From Agromyces archimandritae (GTDB lineage Bacteria > Actinomycetota > Actinomycetes > Actinomycetales > Microbacteriaceae), in contig NZ_CP071696.1 of the NCBI RefSeq assembly GCF_018024495.1, positions 2,232,001 through 2,296,000 on the forward strand: a stretch of 64,000 bases of DNA, read 5' to 3'. Of this stretch, positions 25,724 through 34,252 are shown in pieces; position 1 is the first letter of the stretch; each line of letters starts with the position of its first letter. The position numbers were made by a program, and so were the translations under genes. Under the pieces are notes generated by a model. It ran no database searches. It had not been told where the DNA came from and saw only the letters and a program-made list of their open reading frames with translations.

Positions 25724-26764
25724 ATGACCGAACCGCGCCCCCTCACCCTCGGATACAAGGCATCGGCGGAGCAGTTCGCCCCGCGCGAGCTCGTCGAGAT
25801 CGCCGTCGCCGCAGAGGGCAACGGCTTCGAATCCGTCTTCACGAGCGATCACTTCCAGCCCTGGCGGCACGACGGCGGGCATGCGCCGTTCTCGCTCGCG
25901 TGGATGGCGGCCGTCGGCGAGCGCACGAGCGGCATCCGCATCGGCACGAGCGTGATGACGCCCACGTTCCGCTACAACCCGGCGGTCGTCGCACAGGCCT
26001 TCGCGACCCTCGGCTGCCTCTCGCCCGGGCGGATCGTCGCCGGGTTCGGCACCGGCGAAGCGCTGAACGAGATCGCGACCGGCTTCCGCGGCGCGGGCGA
26101 TCAGGAGTGGCCCGAGTTCAAGGAGCGCTTCGCGAGGCTCCGCGAGTCGGTGCGGCTCATGCGCGAACTGTGGCGCGGCGACCGGGTGAGCTTCGCCGGC
26201 GACTACTACTCGACGCACGACGCGTCGATCTACGACGTGCCCGAGGGCGGCGTCCCCGTCTACATCGCCGCCGGCGGGCCGACCGTCGCGAAGTACGCCG
26301 GCCGCGTCGGCGACGGCTTCATCGCGACGAGCGGCAAGGGCGCGGAGCTCTACACCGACAAGCTCATCCCGGCGGTCAAGGAGGGCGCGGAGGCCGCTGG
26401 CCGCGACTTCGACTCGATCGACCGGATGATCGAGATCAAGCTGAGCTACGAGGAGAGCGAGGAGGCCGCGCTCGAGAACACGCGCTTCTGGTCGCCGCTG
26501 TCGCTCACGCCCGAGCAGAAGCACTCCATCACCGACCCGATCGAGATGGAACGCGCCGCCGACGCCCTGCCGATCGAGCAGATCGCCAAGCGCTGGATCG
26601 TCGGCACCGACCCCGACGCCGTCGCCGACGAGATCGGGCAGTATCTCGATTGGGGCTTCAACCACCTCGTCTTCCATGCCCCGGGAGCCGATCAGCTGCG
26701 CTTCCAGGAGCTCTTCGCCCGCGACCTCGCACCCCGGCTGCGCGCGCGTGGCCTCCCCGGCTGA
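25724..26764 (+). CDS. fgd: F420-dependent glucose-6-phosphate dehydrogenase
   Basis: A 346-residue LLM-fold enzyme that oxidises glucose-6-phosphate to 6-phosphogluconolactone and reduces coenzyme F420. Nearly the whole chain follows mycobacterial FGD1: [26 protein letters not shown] with catalytic His43, [41 protein letters not shown] and [23 protein letters not shown]. It implies that the organism makes F420, although no biosynthesis gene is in the window. It stands alone, behind a leaderless-type promoter, and converges on the pcaR gene with a 24-base gap. Confidence 0.95.
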   Translation: MTEPRPLTLGYKASAEQFAPRELVEIAVAAEGNGFESVFTSDHFQPWRHDGGHAPFSLAWMAAVGERTSGIRIGTSVMTPTFRYNPAVVAQAFATLGCLSPGRIVAGFGTGEALNEIATGFRGAGDQEWPEFKERFARLRESVRLMRELWRGDRVSFAGDYYSTHDASIYDVPEGGVPVYIAAGGPTVAKYAGRVGDGFIATSGKGAELYTDKLIPAVKEGAEAAGRDFDSIDRMIEIKLSYEESEEAALENTRFWSPLSLTPEQKHSITDPIEMERAADALPIEQIAKRWIVGTDPDAVADEIGQYLDWGFNHLVFHAPGADQLRFQELFARDLAPRLRARGLPG

Positions 26765-26788
26765 GCCTGCGCGCGGCGCCGGCACGGG

Positions 26789-27682
26789 TCACTGGAGCGC
26801 GAGGTCGGATTCGATGCGTGCGGCGGTGTCGCGGAGGGCGTCGAGCAGCGGGCCGGCGAGCTCGTCGAGCGGGGTGCGGGTGCTCACGGCGACGTTGACG
26901 GCCGCGACGACCTCGCCGCCGCGGGCATGAACGGGCACGGCGACCGAGCGCAGCCCGGGCTCGAGTTCGCCGTCGACCAGGGCGAATCCGTCGGCGGCGG
27001 CGCGGGCGACCGCCGCAGCGACGTCCAGGGTTCCGGGGGCGGAGCCCGCGGCATCCACGGCGGCCGCCCCGGCATCCACCGCTCCCGCGGGACCTGCTGC
27101 TCCTACGGCATCCACTCCGGCATCCGCCGCGCGCCCGGCGAGGAGCACGCGGCCCATCGCGGTGGTCGCCGCGGGCATCCGGGTGCCGATCATGATGTCG
27201 ACGCGCATGATGCGTCGGGTGGATGCGCGGGCGATGTAGACGATGTCGTCGCCGTCGAGCACTGAGGCTGATGACGATTCGCCGATGCGCCGGGAGAGGT
27301 CGGCGAGATGCGGCTGGATGATCTCCGGCAGCCGTAGCGCCGACAGGTACGCGTACCCGAGTTCGAGCACGCGCGGCGTGAGCTCGAAGCGGCCGTCCTC
27401 GGCGCGAACGTAGCCGAGCGTCGCGAGCGTGAGCAGGAATCGGCGCGCGGTCGCCCGGGTCAGCCCGGTGCGGGAGGCGACCTCGCTGAGCGTCATGCGC
27501 GTGTGCTCGGCGTCGAAGGCGCGCACGACGGCGAGACCACGGGCCAGCGACTGGACGAATCCGTCGCCGGGCATCGCCTCGAGCGCCATCCGAGCGGATG
27601 CCTCGATCGGGGACTCCGCTCCGGGGGGTTCGGAGGCCGCGCGCCTCGGGGCGTCGCCGGCGGCATCCACTCGCTCGTTCAT
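26789..27682 (-). CDS. pcaR: IclR family regulator, PcaR-like
   Basis: A 297-residue IclR regulator. A winged HTH (about 45-100: SLARGLAVVRAFDAEHTRMTLSEVASRTGLTRATARRFLLTL) precedes the effector domain. The sequence LPEIIQPHLADLSRRIGESSSASVLDGDDIVYIARA matches PcaR/PobR-type regulators of the beta-ketoadipate pathway. Between about residues 184 and 225 is a low-complexity Ala/Gly/Asp insertion that the family lacks, encoded by repeated GGATGCC words. A TACGCT -10 box lies 7 bases before the ATG (27690-27695), inside the end of pcaF, so it may have its own promoter. It follows pcaIJF. Confidence 0.87.
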   Translation of the reverse strand: MNERVDAAGDAPRRAASEPPGAESPIEASARMALEAMPGDGFVQSLARGLAVVRAFDAEHTRMTLSEVASRTGLTRATARRFLLTLATLGYVRAEDGRFELTPRVLELGYAYLSALRLPEIIQPHLADLSRRIGESSSASVLDGDDIVYIARASTRRIMRVDIMIGTRMPAATTAMGRVLLAGRAADAGVDAVGAAGPAGAVDAGAAAVDAAGSAPGTLDVAAAVARAAADGFALVDGELEPGLRSVAVPVHARGGEVVAAVNVAVSTRTPLDELAGPLLDALRDTAARIESDLALQ

Positions 27683-27704
27683 CCTGCTCAGCGTATCGGC
27701 GCGT

Positions 27705-28877
27705 TCATCGTTCCAGTACGACCGCGAGGCCCTGCCCGACGCCGATGCAGATCGCGGCGACGCCGACGCGCCCGCCCGTGCGGGCCAGTTCGTGGGCGAG
27801 GTGACCGACGATACGCCCGCCCGATGCCCCGAGCGGATGCCCGAGCGCGATCGCCCCGCCGTGCACGTTGAGCTTCTCGGGGTCGAGCTCGGGCCAGAGT
27901 CGGAGGCACGCGAGGCTCTGCGCCGCGAAGGCCTCGTTCAGTTCCACGAGGTCGACGTCGGCCCAGCTGCGTCCGGCGCGCGCGAGGGCACGGTTCGCGG
28001 CCTCGACGGGGGCGATGCCGAAGACGTCGGGGTCGTTGCCGGCGATGCCACGGCCGGTGATACGGGCAAGGGGTTCGACAGCGGAGCCGGGCAGCGTTTC
28101 GCCGCCGACGAGCAGCGCCGAGGCGCCGTCGCTGAGGGGCGAGGAGTTGCCGGCGGTGACGGTTCCGTCGGCGCGGAACGCGGGCTTCAACGGGGCCAGG
28201 GTCTCGAGGGTGGATGCCGGGCGGATGCCCTCGTCGCGCTCGAGCGCGGTGCCCGGCACCGGAACCGACTCGGCGTCATAGGCACCGGTGTCCCAGGCGG
28301 CGGCCGCGTTTCGGTGGCTACGCACCGCGAAGGCGTCCTGCTCCTCGCGCGAGATGCCGAAACGGTCGGCGAGGATCTCGGCCGACTCCCCGTTCGGGAT
28401 CGTCCACCGGGCATCCATCCGCGGGTTCACGAAGCGCCAGCCCAGCGTCGAGGAGTGCATGACCTGGTCGCCGTGCGGGTACGGCCGGGAGGGCTTGCCG
28501 ACGACCCACGGCGCCCGGCTCATCGACTCGACCCCGCCGGCCACGACGACCCCGGCATCGCCGGTCTCGATCGCCCGGCTCGCCTGGATCACCGACTCGA
28601 CGCTCGACCCGCAGAGACGGTTCACCGTCACGGCCGGCACCGAGGTGGGCAGCCCGGCGAGCAGCCCCGACATGCGGGCGACGTTGCGGTTGTCTTCGCC
28701 GGCCTGGTTCGCGTCGCCGAAGGACACCTCGTCGATCGTGGCCGGGTCGATGCCGCTGCGCTCGACGAGCGCAGCGATCACGTGCGCGCCGAGGTCGTCG
28801 GGGCGGATGCCGGCGAGCCCGCCGCCGAGCTTGCCGAAGGGGGTGCGGACGGCGTCGTAGACGTACGCGGCGCTCAT
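27705..28877 (-). CDS. pcaF: 3-oxoadipyl-CoA thiolase
   Basis: A 390-residue thiolase that cleaves 3-oxoadipyl-CoA into succinyl-CoA and acetyl-CoA, the last step of the beta-ketoadipate pathway. GDANQAGEDNRNVARM (about 54-69) is the mark of the PcaF subgroup. The acyl-accepting Cys89 lies in NRLCGSS, and the C-terminal His and Cys motifs are GGAIALGHPLGASG and AICIGVGQG. The ATG at 28877 overlaps the pcaJ stop (ATGA). Gene order pcaI-pcaJ-pcaF with an IclR regulator supports aromatic ring degradation. A general acetyl-CoA acyltransferase is the alternative. Confidence 0.9.
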   Translation of the reverse strand: MSAAYVYDAVRTPFGKLGGGLAGIRPDDLGAHVIAALVERSGIDPATIDEVSFGDANQAGEDNRNVARMSGLLAGLPTSVPAVTVNRLCGSSVESVIQASRAIETGDAGVVVAGGVESMSRAPWVVGKPSRPYPHGDQVMHSSTLGWRFVNPRMDARWTIPNGESAEILADRFGISREEQDAFAVRSHRNAAAAWDTGAYDAESVPVPGTALERDEGIRPASTLETLAPLKPAFRADGTVTAGNSSPLSDGASALLVGGETLPGSAVEPLARITGRGIAGNDPDVFGIAPVEAANRALARAGRSWADVDLVELNEAFAAQSLACLRLWPELDPEKLNVHGGAIALGHPLGASGGRIVGHLAHELARTGGRVGVAAICIGVGQGLAVVLER

Positions 28878-29560
28878 CGTGCGGTCTCCTCGGGGGCGGC
28901 GGCCGCGCCCGCGCCGCCCGTGGCATCCACGAGCCGAAGCCCGGTGCGCTCGGAGAGCTCGGCGACCGTGTTGCAGGCGAACAGCTCCGTCACAGCGAAA
29001 CCCGCCTCGGTGACGTCGAAGACCGCGTGGTCGGTGTAGACGCGGGTCACGCAACCGAGGCCGGTCACCGGGTAGCCGCACGTCTCGACGAGCTTCGGCT
29101 CCCCGGCCCGCGTGAACAGGTCGGTCATGACGTAGACGGCTTTCGCGCCGATCGCGAGATCCATCGCGCCGCCGACGGCGGGGATCGCCCCGGGCTCGCC
29201 TGTCGACCAGTTCGCGAGGTCGCCGCGCTCCGAGACCTGGAACGCGCCGAGCACGCACACGTCGAGGTGCCCGCCGCGCATCATCCCGAACGAGTCGGCG
29301 TGATGGAAGTACGCAGCACCCGTCAGCTCGGTCACGGGCTGCTTGCCGGCGTTGATGAGGTCCGGATCCTCGTGCCCCGGCTCGGGCGCCGGGCCCATGC
29401 CGAGCATGCCGTTCTCGGTGTGCAGGATGATCTCGCGGTCGGCCGGCAGCTGATCGGCGACGAGGGTGGGGGCTCCGATGCCGAGGTTCACGATCGCGCC
29501 CTCGGGGATGTCGGCTGCGATGCGCGCGGCCAGTTCGGTGCGTCCGATGCGGCCGCTCAT
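28874..29560 (-). CDS. pcaJ: 3-oxoadipate CoA-transferase subunit B
   Basis: The beta subunit (228 residues) of a family I CoA-transferase. The catalytic glutamate is Glu49 in ILHTENGMLGMGP, and GGAMDLAIGAKAVYVMTDLF is typical of the family. GAAGGAG precedes the ATG at 29560, which overlaps the pcaI stop. With pcaI it would transfer CoA from succinyl-CoA to 3-oxoadipate. Succinyl-CoA:acetoacetate transferases (ScoB) are close relatives; the neighbouring thiolase and IclR regulator favour the oxoadipate role. Confidence 0.9.
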   Translation of the reverse strand: MSGRIGRTELAARIAADIPEGAIVNLGIGAPTLVADQLPADREIILHTENGMLGMGPAPEPGHEDPDLINAGKQPVTELTGAAYFHHADSFGMMRGGHLDVCVLGAFQVSERGDLANWSTGEPGAIPAVGGAMDLAIGAKAVYVMTDLFTRAGEPKLVETCGYPVTGLGCVTRVYTDHAVFDVTEAGFAVTELFACNTVAELSERTGLRLVDATGGAGAAAAPEETAR

Positions 29561-30336
29561 GCGTGCTGCTCCTTCGAGGTCGAGGTCGAGGTGGGTGTCG
29601 GGGGTTCGTGAGTGGATGCCGGACCGGCGCTCGCGGCATCCGCACCGGCATCCGTATCCCGCAGCCACGGGCGCACGCCGACTTCGACGACGCGGTCCAC
29701 GAAGATGCCGGGCGTGACGACGCGCTCGGGGTCGAGCTCGCCGAGGGGGACGATGCGGTCGACCTGCGCGATCGTCATCGCCGCCGCAGACGCCATGATC
29801 GGGCCGAAGTTGCGCGCCGTCTTGCGGTAGACGAGATTGCCCCAGCGGTCGCCGGCGAGCGCCGAGATGAGAGCGACGTCGGCGCGCAGCGGGTGCTCGA
29901 GGACGTAGTCGCGGCCGTCGATCGTGCGGGTCTCCTTGCCGACGGCGAGCTCCGTGCCGAAGCCCGTCGGCGTGTAGAAGGCGCCGATGCCGGCGCCGGC
30001 CGCGCGGATCCGCTCGGCGAGATTTCCCTGCGGCACCAGCTCGAGCTCGATGTCGCCGGCCCGGTAGAGGGCGTCGAACACCTGCGAGTCGGACTGCCTG
30101 GGGAACGAGCAGATGATCTTCCGCACGCGACGGGCGGCGAGGAGCGCGGCCAGGCCGGTCTCGCCGTTGCCCGCGTTGTTGTTGACGATCGTGAGGTCGC
30201 GCGCACCCTGGGCGATGAGCGCGTCGATGAGCTCGACCGGCTGGCCGGCGCGGCCGAATCCGCCGATCATGACGGTCGCCCCGTCGGGGATGTCGGCGAC
30301 GGCGGCGTCGATGCTGCCTGCGGTTTTCTGGATCAT
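29557..30336 (-). CDS. pcaI: 3-oxoadipate CoA-transferase subunit A
   Basis: The alpha subunit (259 residues) of the same transferase. The glycine-rich ATVMIGGFGRAGQPVELIDALI and the TIVNNNAGNGETGLAAL run are diagnostic. The C terminus carries an extra ~25-residue Ala/Thr/Pro-rich tail (DTDAGADAASAGPASTHEPPTPTSTSTS) that the enzyme core does not need. GAGAAGG precedes the ATG at 30336. It is the first gene of the pcaIJF unit, behind a well-formed promoter and operator at 30418-30486. Confidence 0.9.
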   Translation of the reverse strand: MIQKTAGSIDAAVADIPDGATVMIGGFGRAGQPVELIDALIAQGARDLTIVNNNAGNGETGLAALLAARRVRKIICSFPRQSDSQVFDALYRAGDIELELVPQGNLAERIRAAGAGIGAFYTPTGFGTELAVGKETRTIDGRDYVLEHPLRADVALISALAGDRWGNLVYRKTARNFGPIMASAAAMTIAQVDRIVPLGELDPERVVTPGIFVDRVVEVGVRPWLRDTDAGADAASAGPASTHEPPTPTSTSTSKEQHA

Positions 30337-30417
30337 GCGGCCTTCTCGGTCTCGGCGTGCGCGGGCTTCGGGTGTGGATGCCGGGGCGCGCCGCTCAGCG
30401 CATCCGGCTCCGATCCG

Positions 30418-30486
30418 GTTCGCGATGCGAACAGAACTCCGCAATACGAACACCTCCAGTATGCGCGCACCCTCCGCCCTCGGCAA
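30418..30486 (-). promoter_or_regulatory. pcaIJF promoter with palindromic operator
   Basis: On the minus strand TTGCCG (30486-30481) and CATACT (30463-30458) are 17 bases apart. Downstream of the expected transcription start lies a perfect 15-bp dyad, GTTCGCGATGCGAAC (30418-30432), with a related half-site GTTCGTATTGC just beyond (30441-30451). An IclR-type repressor such as the adjacent PcaR could bind here. Confidence 0.6.
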
Positions 30487-30540
30487 CCCCCACCGCATCC
30501 GCCGCCCACCGCATCCGCACCGGCATTCGCCCGCGCTTTC

Positions 30541-30626
30541 TGCGCAATGCAGGAACGCACCCGGCGTGTCGTCCCCGCCCATGCGGGAGAACGCCCCGCG
30601 ACACGGTTGCACTCCTGCATTGCGCA
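30541..30626. repeat. Palindrome type B, copy 1
   Basis: An 86-bp element with ends TGCGCAATGCAGGA and TCCTGCATTGCGCA. Inner GTGTCG/CGACAC arms continue the pairing. It is almost identical to copy 2 at 30753, and shares its terminal arms with copies 3 and 4, which bracket the second AbiEi/DUF559 gene 28 kb away. Confidence 0.9.
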
Positions 30627-30752
30627 AGGGCTGCCGCTGTAGATGCAGCCGGCATCCACCGCCCCCGGCATCCGCCCCCGGCATCCGCCCCCGGCATCCG
30701 CCGCCCCCAGATGCCGCCCGCTGCACCCGGCCCCGAATTCGCTCCCGCTTTC

Positions 30753-30837
30753 TGCGCAATGCAGGAACGCACCCGGCGTGTCGTCCCCGCCATGCGGGAG
30801 AACGCCCCGCGACACGGTTGCACTCCTGCATTGCGCA
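30753..30837. repeat. Palindrome type B, copy 2
   Basis: An 85-bp element, one base shorter than copy 1 and otherwise nearly identical, including flanking CGCTTTC and AGGG. Both copies run in the same orientation, 212 bases apart, suggesting duplication of the whole element with its flanks. Confidence 0.9.
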
Positions 30838-30937
30838 GGGAGAGAGGGAGCAGAGCAGAGCAGGGGAGGGGGAGTGCAAGGGCCGAACAGAGAGAGCAGG
30901 GCGGAAAGCAGGGGGCGGAGGAGCGCGGAGGGGTGGG

Positions 30938-32374
30938 TCAGGGGCGGGCGGCACGGATGCCGACCGCGGCGAGGCCGAGGCCGGAGACCAGGAAGATCGC
31001 GGCCAGCAGTGCCCAGCCGGCGAATCCCATCGACAGGGCCGTCGCGTTCACGAGCAGCGGCGATGCCAGCGACGCCAGCGAATACCCCATCGAGAACACC
31101 CCCTGATAGGCACCAGGGCGTTCCGGGTCGGCGAGCTCGAAGCTCATGCCCCAGCCGCCGGCCTGCGAGAGCACCTCCGCGAAGCCGTGGGCGAGGGCGC
31201 CGGCGACGATGCACGCGACCGCCCACCACACCGGACCGTCGGCGGCGATCGCGTAGACGAGGCACGCGACTCCCATGAGCACGGCGGCGATGCCGCTGAC
31301 TCGCCCCGCGACGCGGAGGTCGTGGGTTCCGCGCGAGAGCGGAACCTGGAAGACGATCACGACGATCGTGTTCAGAATGAGCACGGCCGACACGAGCACC
31401 TCGGGCGCCGCCGTGTCGTGGGCGATCCAGAGGGGCACGGCGACCTCGCCGACGCCGAACTGCATGCCGAACACCGCGCTCAGCAGCGTCAGCAGCAGGT
31501 AGCGAGGGTCGCGCCAGGGCGAGCGTCCGGGTGTGGATGCCCCGGCCCGCTGCCGTGCCGCGGCGCCCGCCGCCCGGGCGGTGCTCGCGGGGCTCGCGGT
31601 GCCCGCCGTGTCGTCGCCGTCGGCCGAGTCCGCGGCATCCACCGCGGCATCCACCCCGTCGTCCCGGGCGCCGGCATCGTCCACCGCGTCCGCACCGTCG
31701 CCCGCCGCACCGCCGTCGCCCGCCGCACCGCCGCCGGCCCCCGCGGCCCGCGGCGCATCCACTCGTGCCGGCAGCCGCACGAGCTGCGTGATCCCGGCGA
31801 GGAACACGACGCCCGCCCCCGCGAGGGCGATGCGGTACGCCTCGCCGGTGCCGACCGCCAGGGCGATGGCGCCGGCGCCGCTGCCGATCGCGATGGCGAG
31901 GTTGGTCACCGTGCGCAGGATCGCGCGCGCGTTCACACGTTCGGGGCCGTCGAAGGCGCGGGCGATGATCGCCATGCGGGCCGAGTTCGATCCCTGGTCG
32001 GTGACGCCGAGGAAGACGGCGACGATGAGCGCCGATACGAAGTCGCCGGCGAACACGTAGCCGATCAGGCCGATGCCGCTTGCGGCGGTGAAGCCGATGA
32101 GCATACGGCGGGCGCTGAAGCGGTCGGCGGCCTGCCCGGCGAGTACCGAGGTGACGAGGCCTGCGGCGCTCGTCGCGGCGAGGATCAGTGCCACCTCGCC
32201 CGCTGTGAGCCCGACGACGAGGGTGAAGTACAGCACCGTGACGGTGAGGAAGACGCCCCGGCCGGTGCGGCTGATCGCGGTCGCGAGCACGAGGACGCGC
32301 AGCACGGGGTCGGCGATGGATGCCGAGATCCGCCCGATGAGGTTGCGCGTGCGAGGGGTGGGGGCCCCGCTCAC
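30938..32374 (-). CDS. MFS transporter
   Basis: A 478-residue major facilitator with two six-helix halves. DRFSARRMLIGF after the second segment is the expected loop 2-3 motif, and the N-terminal half shows RTGRGVFLTVTVLYFTLVVGLTAGEVALIL. The central loop (about 207-285) is long and low in complexity (Ala, Gly, Asp), with several VDA units from GGATGCC words. The GTG at 32374 overlaps the stop of the quinone-reductase gene (GTGA), so the two are co-translated. Substrate unknown; drug-efflux-like MFS proteins are nearest in feel. Confidence 0.85.
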   Translation of the reverse strand: MSGAPTPRTRNLIGRISASIADPVLRVLVLATAISRTGRGVFLTVTVLYFTLVVGLTAGEVALILAATSAAGLVTSVLAGQAADRFSARRMLIGFTAASGIGLIGYVFAGDFVSALIVAVFLGVTDQGSNSARMAIIARAFDGPERVNARAILRTVTNLAIAIGSGAGAIALAVGTGEAYRIALAGAGVVFLAGITQLVRLPARVDAPRAAGAGGGAAGDGGAAGDGADAVDDAGARDDGVDAAVDAADSADGDDTAGTASPASTARAAGAAARQRAGASTPGRSPWRDPRYLLLTLLSAVFGMQFGVGEVAVPLWIAHDTAAPEVLVSAVLILNTIVVIVFQVPLSRGTHDLRVAGRVSGIAAVLMGVACLVYAIAADGPVWWAVACIVAGALAHGFAEVLSQAGGWGMSFELADPERPGAYQGVFSMGYSLASLASPLLVNATALSMGFAGWALLAAIFLVSGLGLAAVGIRAARP

Positions 32375-33333
32375 GAGGGTTCGGCGGCGACGCGCAGCAC
32401 GAGCTTGCCGCGCACATGCCCGGCCTCGAGCAGGCGGTGGGCCTCGGCGCCGTCTTCGAGCGGGAACTCGCGTTCGACGTGCACTCGCAGTTCGCCGTCT
32501 TCGATGAGGCGGGTGACGGTCTGCAGGGTGCGGGCGTCGGGGGCGACCGAGTACCCGGTGGCGCGGATGCCGCGGGCGGCGGCCTCCTCGGCCATCGTCG
32601 GCCAGCTGCCGGTGGGCACGTTGACGATGATGCCGTCGGTGCCGAGGAGCGAGAGGGAGCGGGTGCCGGTGTCGTCGGCGACGTTGCCGATGAGGTCGAT
32701 GACGGCGTCCTGCTCGCCGGCGACGTCTTCGAAGCGTTCGCTGCGGTAGTCGATGACGCGTTCGGCGCCGAGCTCGCGCAGGAACTCCGCGTTCCGTGCC
32801 GAGCCGGTCGCCGTGACCCGCGCGCCGAAGATGCGGGCGAACTGCACCGCGAAGTGGCCGACCCCGCCGGCCCCGGCGTGGATCAGCATCCGCTGCCCGT
32901 CGTGCACCTTGGCCGTTTCGACGACCGCACCCCAGGCGGTCAGGGCGGCCAAGGGCACCGCGGCCGCCTCGCCGAAGCCGAGCCCGGCGGGCATCGGCGC
33001 GACGCTCAGGCTGCTGACCGAGACGAGTTCGGCGTAGCTGCCGCCGGTGCGCGGCACACGTGCCATGCCGTAGACCCGGTCGCCGGGCTGCAGCGGATGC
33101 GCGGCGTACGGCACGGCCTCGACGACGCCGGCGAAGTCGCCGCCGAGCACGACGGGGTAGTCGCGGATCGCAGCCGAGACCCCGCGCCCGGCGCGCGTCT
33201 TCGCGTCGATGGGGTTCACGCCCGCGGCGATGACGCGCACGAGCACCTCGTCGCTCACACGGACGGGGTCGGGCACCTCGCCGATCGTGAGTTCCTCGGG
33301 CCCGCCGGTGCGGTCGATCGTCAGTGCGCGCAT
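32371..33333 (-). CDS. NADP-dependent zinc-less alcohol dehydrogenase/quinone oxidoreductase
   Basis: A 320-residue medium-chain reductase of the quinone-oxidoreductase class. The GroES-like half (MRALTIDRTGGPEELTIGEVPDP) precedes a Rossmann half with IHAGAGGVGHFAVQFARIFGARV (GAGGVG). Zinc ligands are absent, as expected for quinone reductases. AGAGGA precedes the ATG at 33333. It overlaps the downstream MFS gene, suggesting joint action on a small redox-active or toxic compound. The true substrate is unknown. Confidence 0.87.
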   Translation of the reverse strand: MRALTIDRTGGPEELTIGEVPDPVRVSDEVLVRVIAAGVNPIDAKTRAGRGVSAAIRDYPVVLGGDFAGVVEAVPYAAHPLQPGDRVYGMARVPRTGGSYAELVSVSSLSVAPMPAGLGFGEAAAVPLAALTAWGAVVETAKVHDGQRMLIHAGAGGVGHFAVQFARIFGARVTATGSARNAEFLRELGAERVIDYRSERFEDVAGEQDAVIDLIGNVADDTGTRSLSLLGTDGIIVNVPTGSWPTMAEEAAARGIRATGYSVAPDARTLQTVTRLIEDGELRVHVEREFPLEDGAEAHRLLEAGHVRGKLVLRVAAEPS

Positions 33334-33463
33334 GATGTCCTCTCGTCCGCTGCCTATGCTGCCACGGACCGCCGACGCCGGGCGCCCGGCGATCCGCGCG
33401 TGCGACCCACGCGTGCGCCGAGCTGGTCGGCGACCCGTGCGCCGAACGTGTCGGCGACCGCCC

Positions 33464-34252
33464 TTACGCCCCCGAGCCGAGCCAGTCGGCGATGCGCTCG
33501 CGCATCCACGTCTGCTGGGCGGCGGGGCCGTCGTCGCGGGCGGGGGCGAGGCCGAAGGCGGCGCCGAGGCCGCCGGCCCAGCGTTCGCCGAGCTCGAGGG
33601 GGTGCACGGGATCGCGCGGGGCGGCGATGACGAGGCTGCGGATGCCGCGGGCGGCGAGCCCGGCGAGTTCGGCGTCGTCGTCGAAGGCGCGGTTGCGGGG
33701 GATCTCGACGAGGCGGATCGCGCGTGCGGCGGCGGCGGGGGCCGCGAACTGGGAGAGGAGTCCCAGCCCGCCGGACGGCGAGACGGCATCCACCGCATGG
33801 AACACGCTCGTCTCGCGGAAGCGGTCGACGGCCGCCGGCCCGCCGGTGCGCAGGAACTCGCCGATCACGGGGAAGGGCCGCAGATTCGGCGGCAGGCTCC
33901 GGTCGCCGAAGGCGGGGCGGACGAAGACGGCGCGTTCGATCGGCAGCAGCCCGCGCAGGGCGATGCGCAGCGCGATCGCGGCGCCCATCGACAGGCCCAT
34001 GACGGTCACCGGTTCGCCTCGCGGGCGGCCGGCGGCGTCGGCGGCCTCGAGCGTTTCGAGCACGACCTCGTCGGCGAGCCGGTCGAGTGCGAAGTCGGCC
34101 GGATCGCCGATCGCGGTGGATGCCCCGTGCGCCCGCACATCGGGGGAGACCATGAGTTCGTCTTCGCCGAACACGGCGCGCACCGCAGGTGCGAAGAGTT
34201 CGAGGCTCTGGCGGCGGTCGGCGCCGAGGCCGTGCAGCAGCAGGGTCGTCAC
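33464..34252 (-). CDS. Alpha/beta hydrolase
   Basis: A 262-residue alpha/beta-hydrolase-fold protein. The nucleophile elbow is GLSMG with Ser88, the oxyanion stretch LLLHGLGADRR lies near the N terminus, and a late Asp-His pair fits APRDPVHPLELGERW. The GTG at 34252 has GGGAG upstream and overlaps the stop of the YqaJ-type nuclease gene (GTGA). No signal peptide is evident. Substrate is unknown. The pairing with a nuclease is unusual and may only reflect compact packing. Confidence 0.82.
   Translation of the reverse strand: MTTLLLHGLGADRRQSLELFAPAVRAVFGEDELMVSPDVRAHGASTAIGDPADFALDRLADEVVLETLEAADAAGRPRGEPVTVMGLSMGAAIALRIALRGLLPIERAVFVRPAFGDRSLPPNLRPFPVIGEFLRTGGPAAVDRFRETSVFHAVDAVSPSGGLGLLSQFAAPAAAARAIRLVEIPRNRAFDDDAELAGLAARGIRSLVIAAPRDPVHPLELGERWAGGLGAAFGLAPARDDGPAAQQTWMRERIADWLGSGA

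Larger units (their letters stand above)
30337..30937. other. 601-base gene-free stretch with promoter and repeats
   Basis: No gene is supported here. From right to left it holds a purine-rich run (about 30838-30930), palindrome B copy 2, a run of GCATCC words (30650-30715), palindrome B copy 1, and the pcaIJF promoter and operator. Its left part, 30337-30417, is the pcaI leader. Confidence 0.8.
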
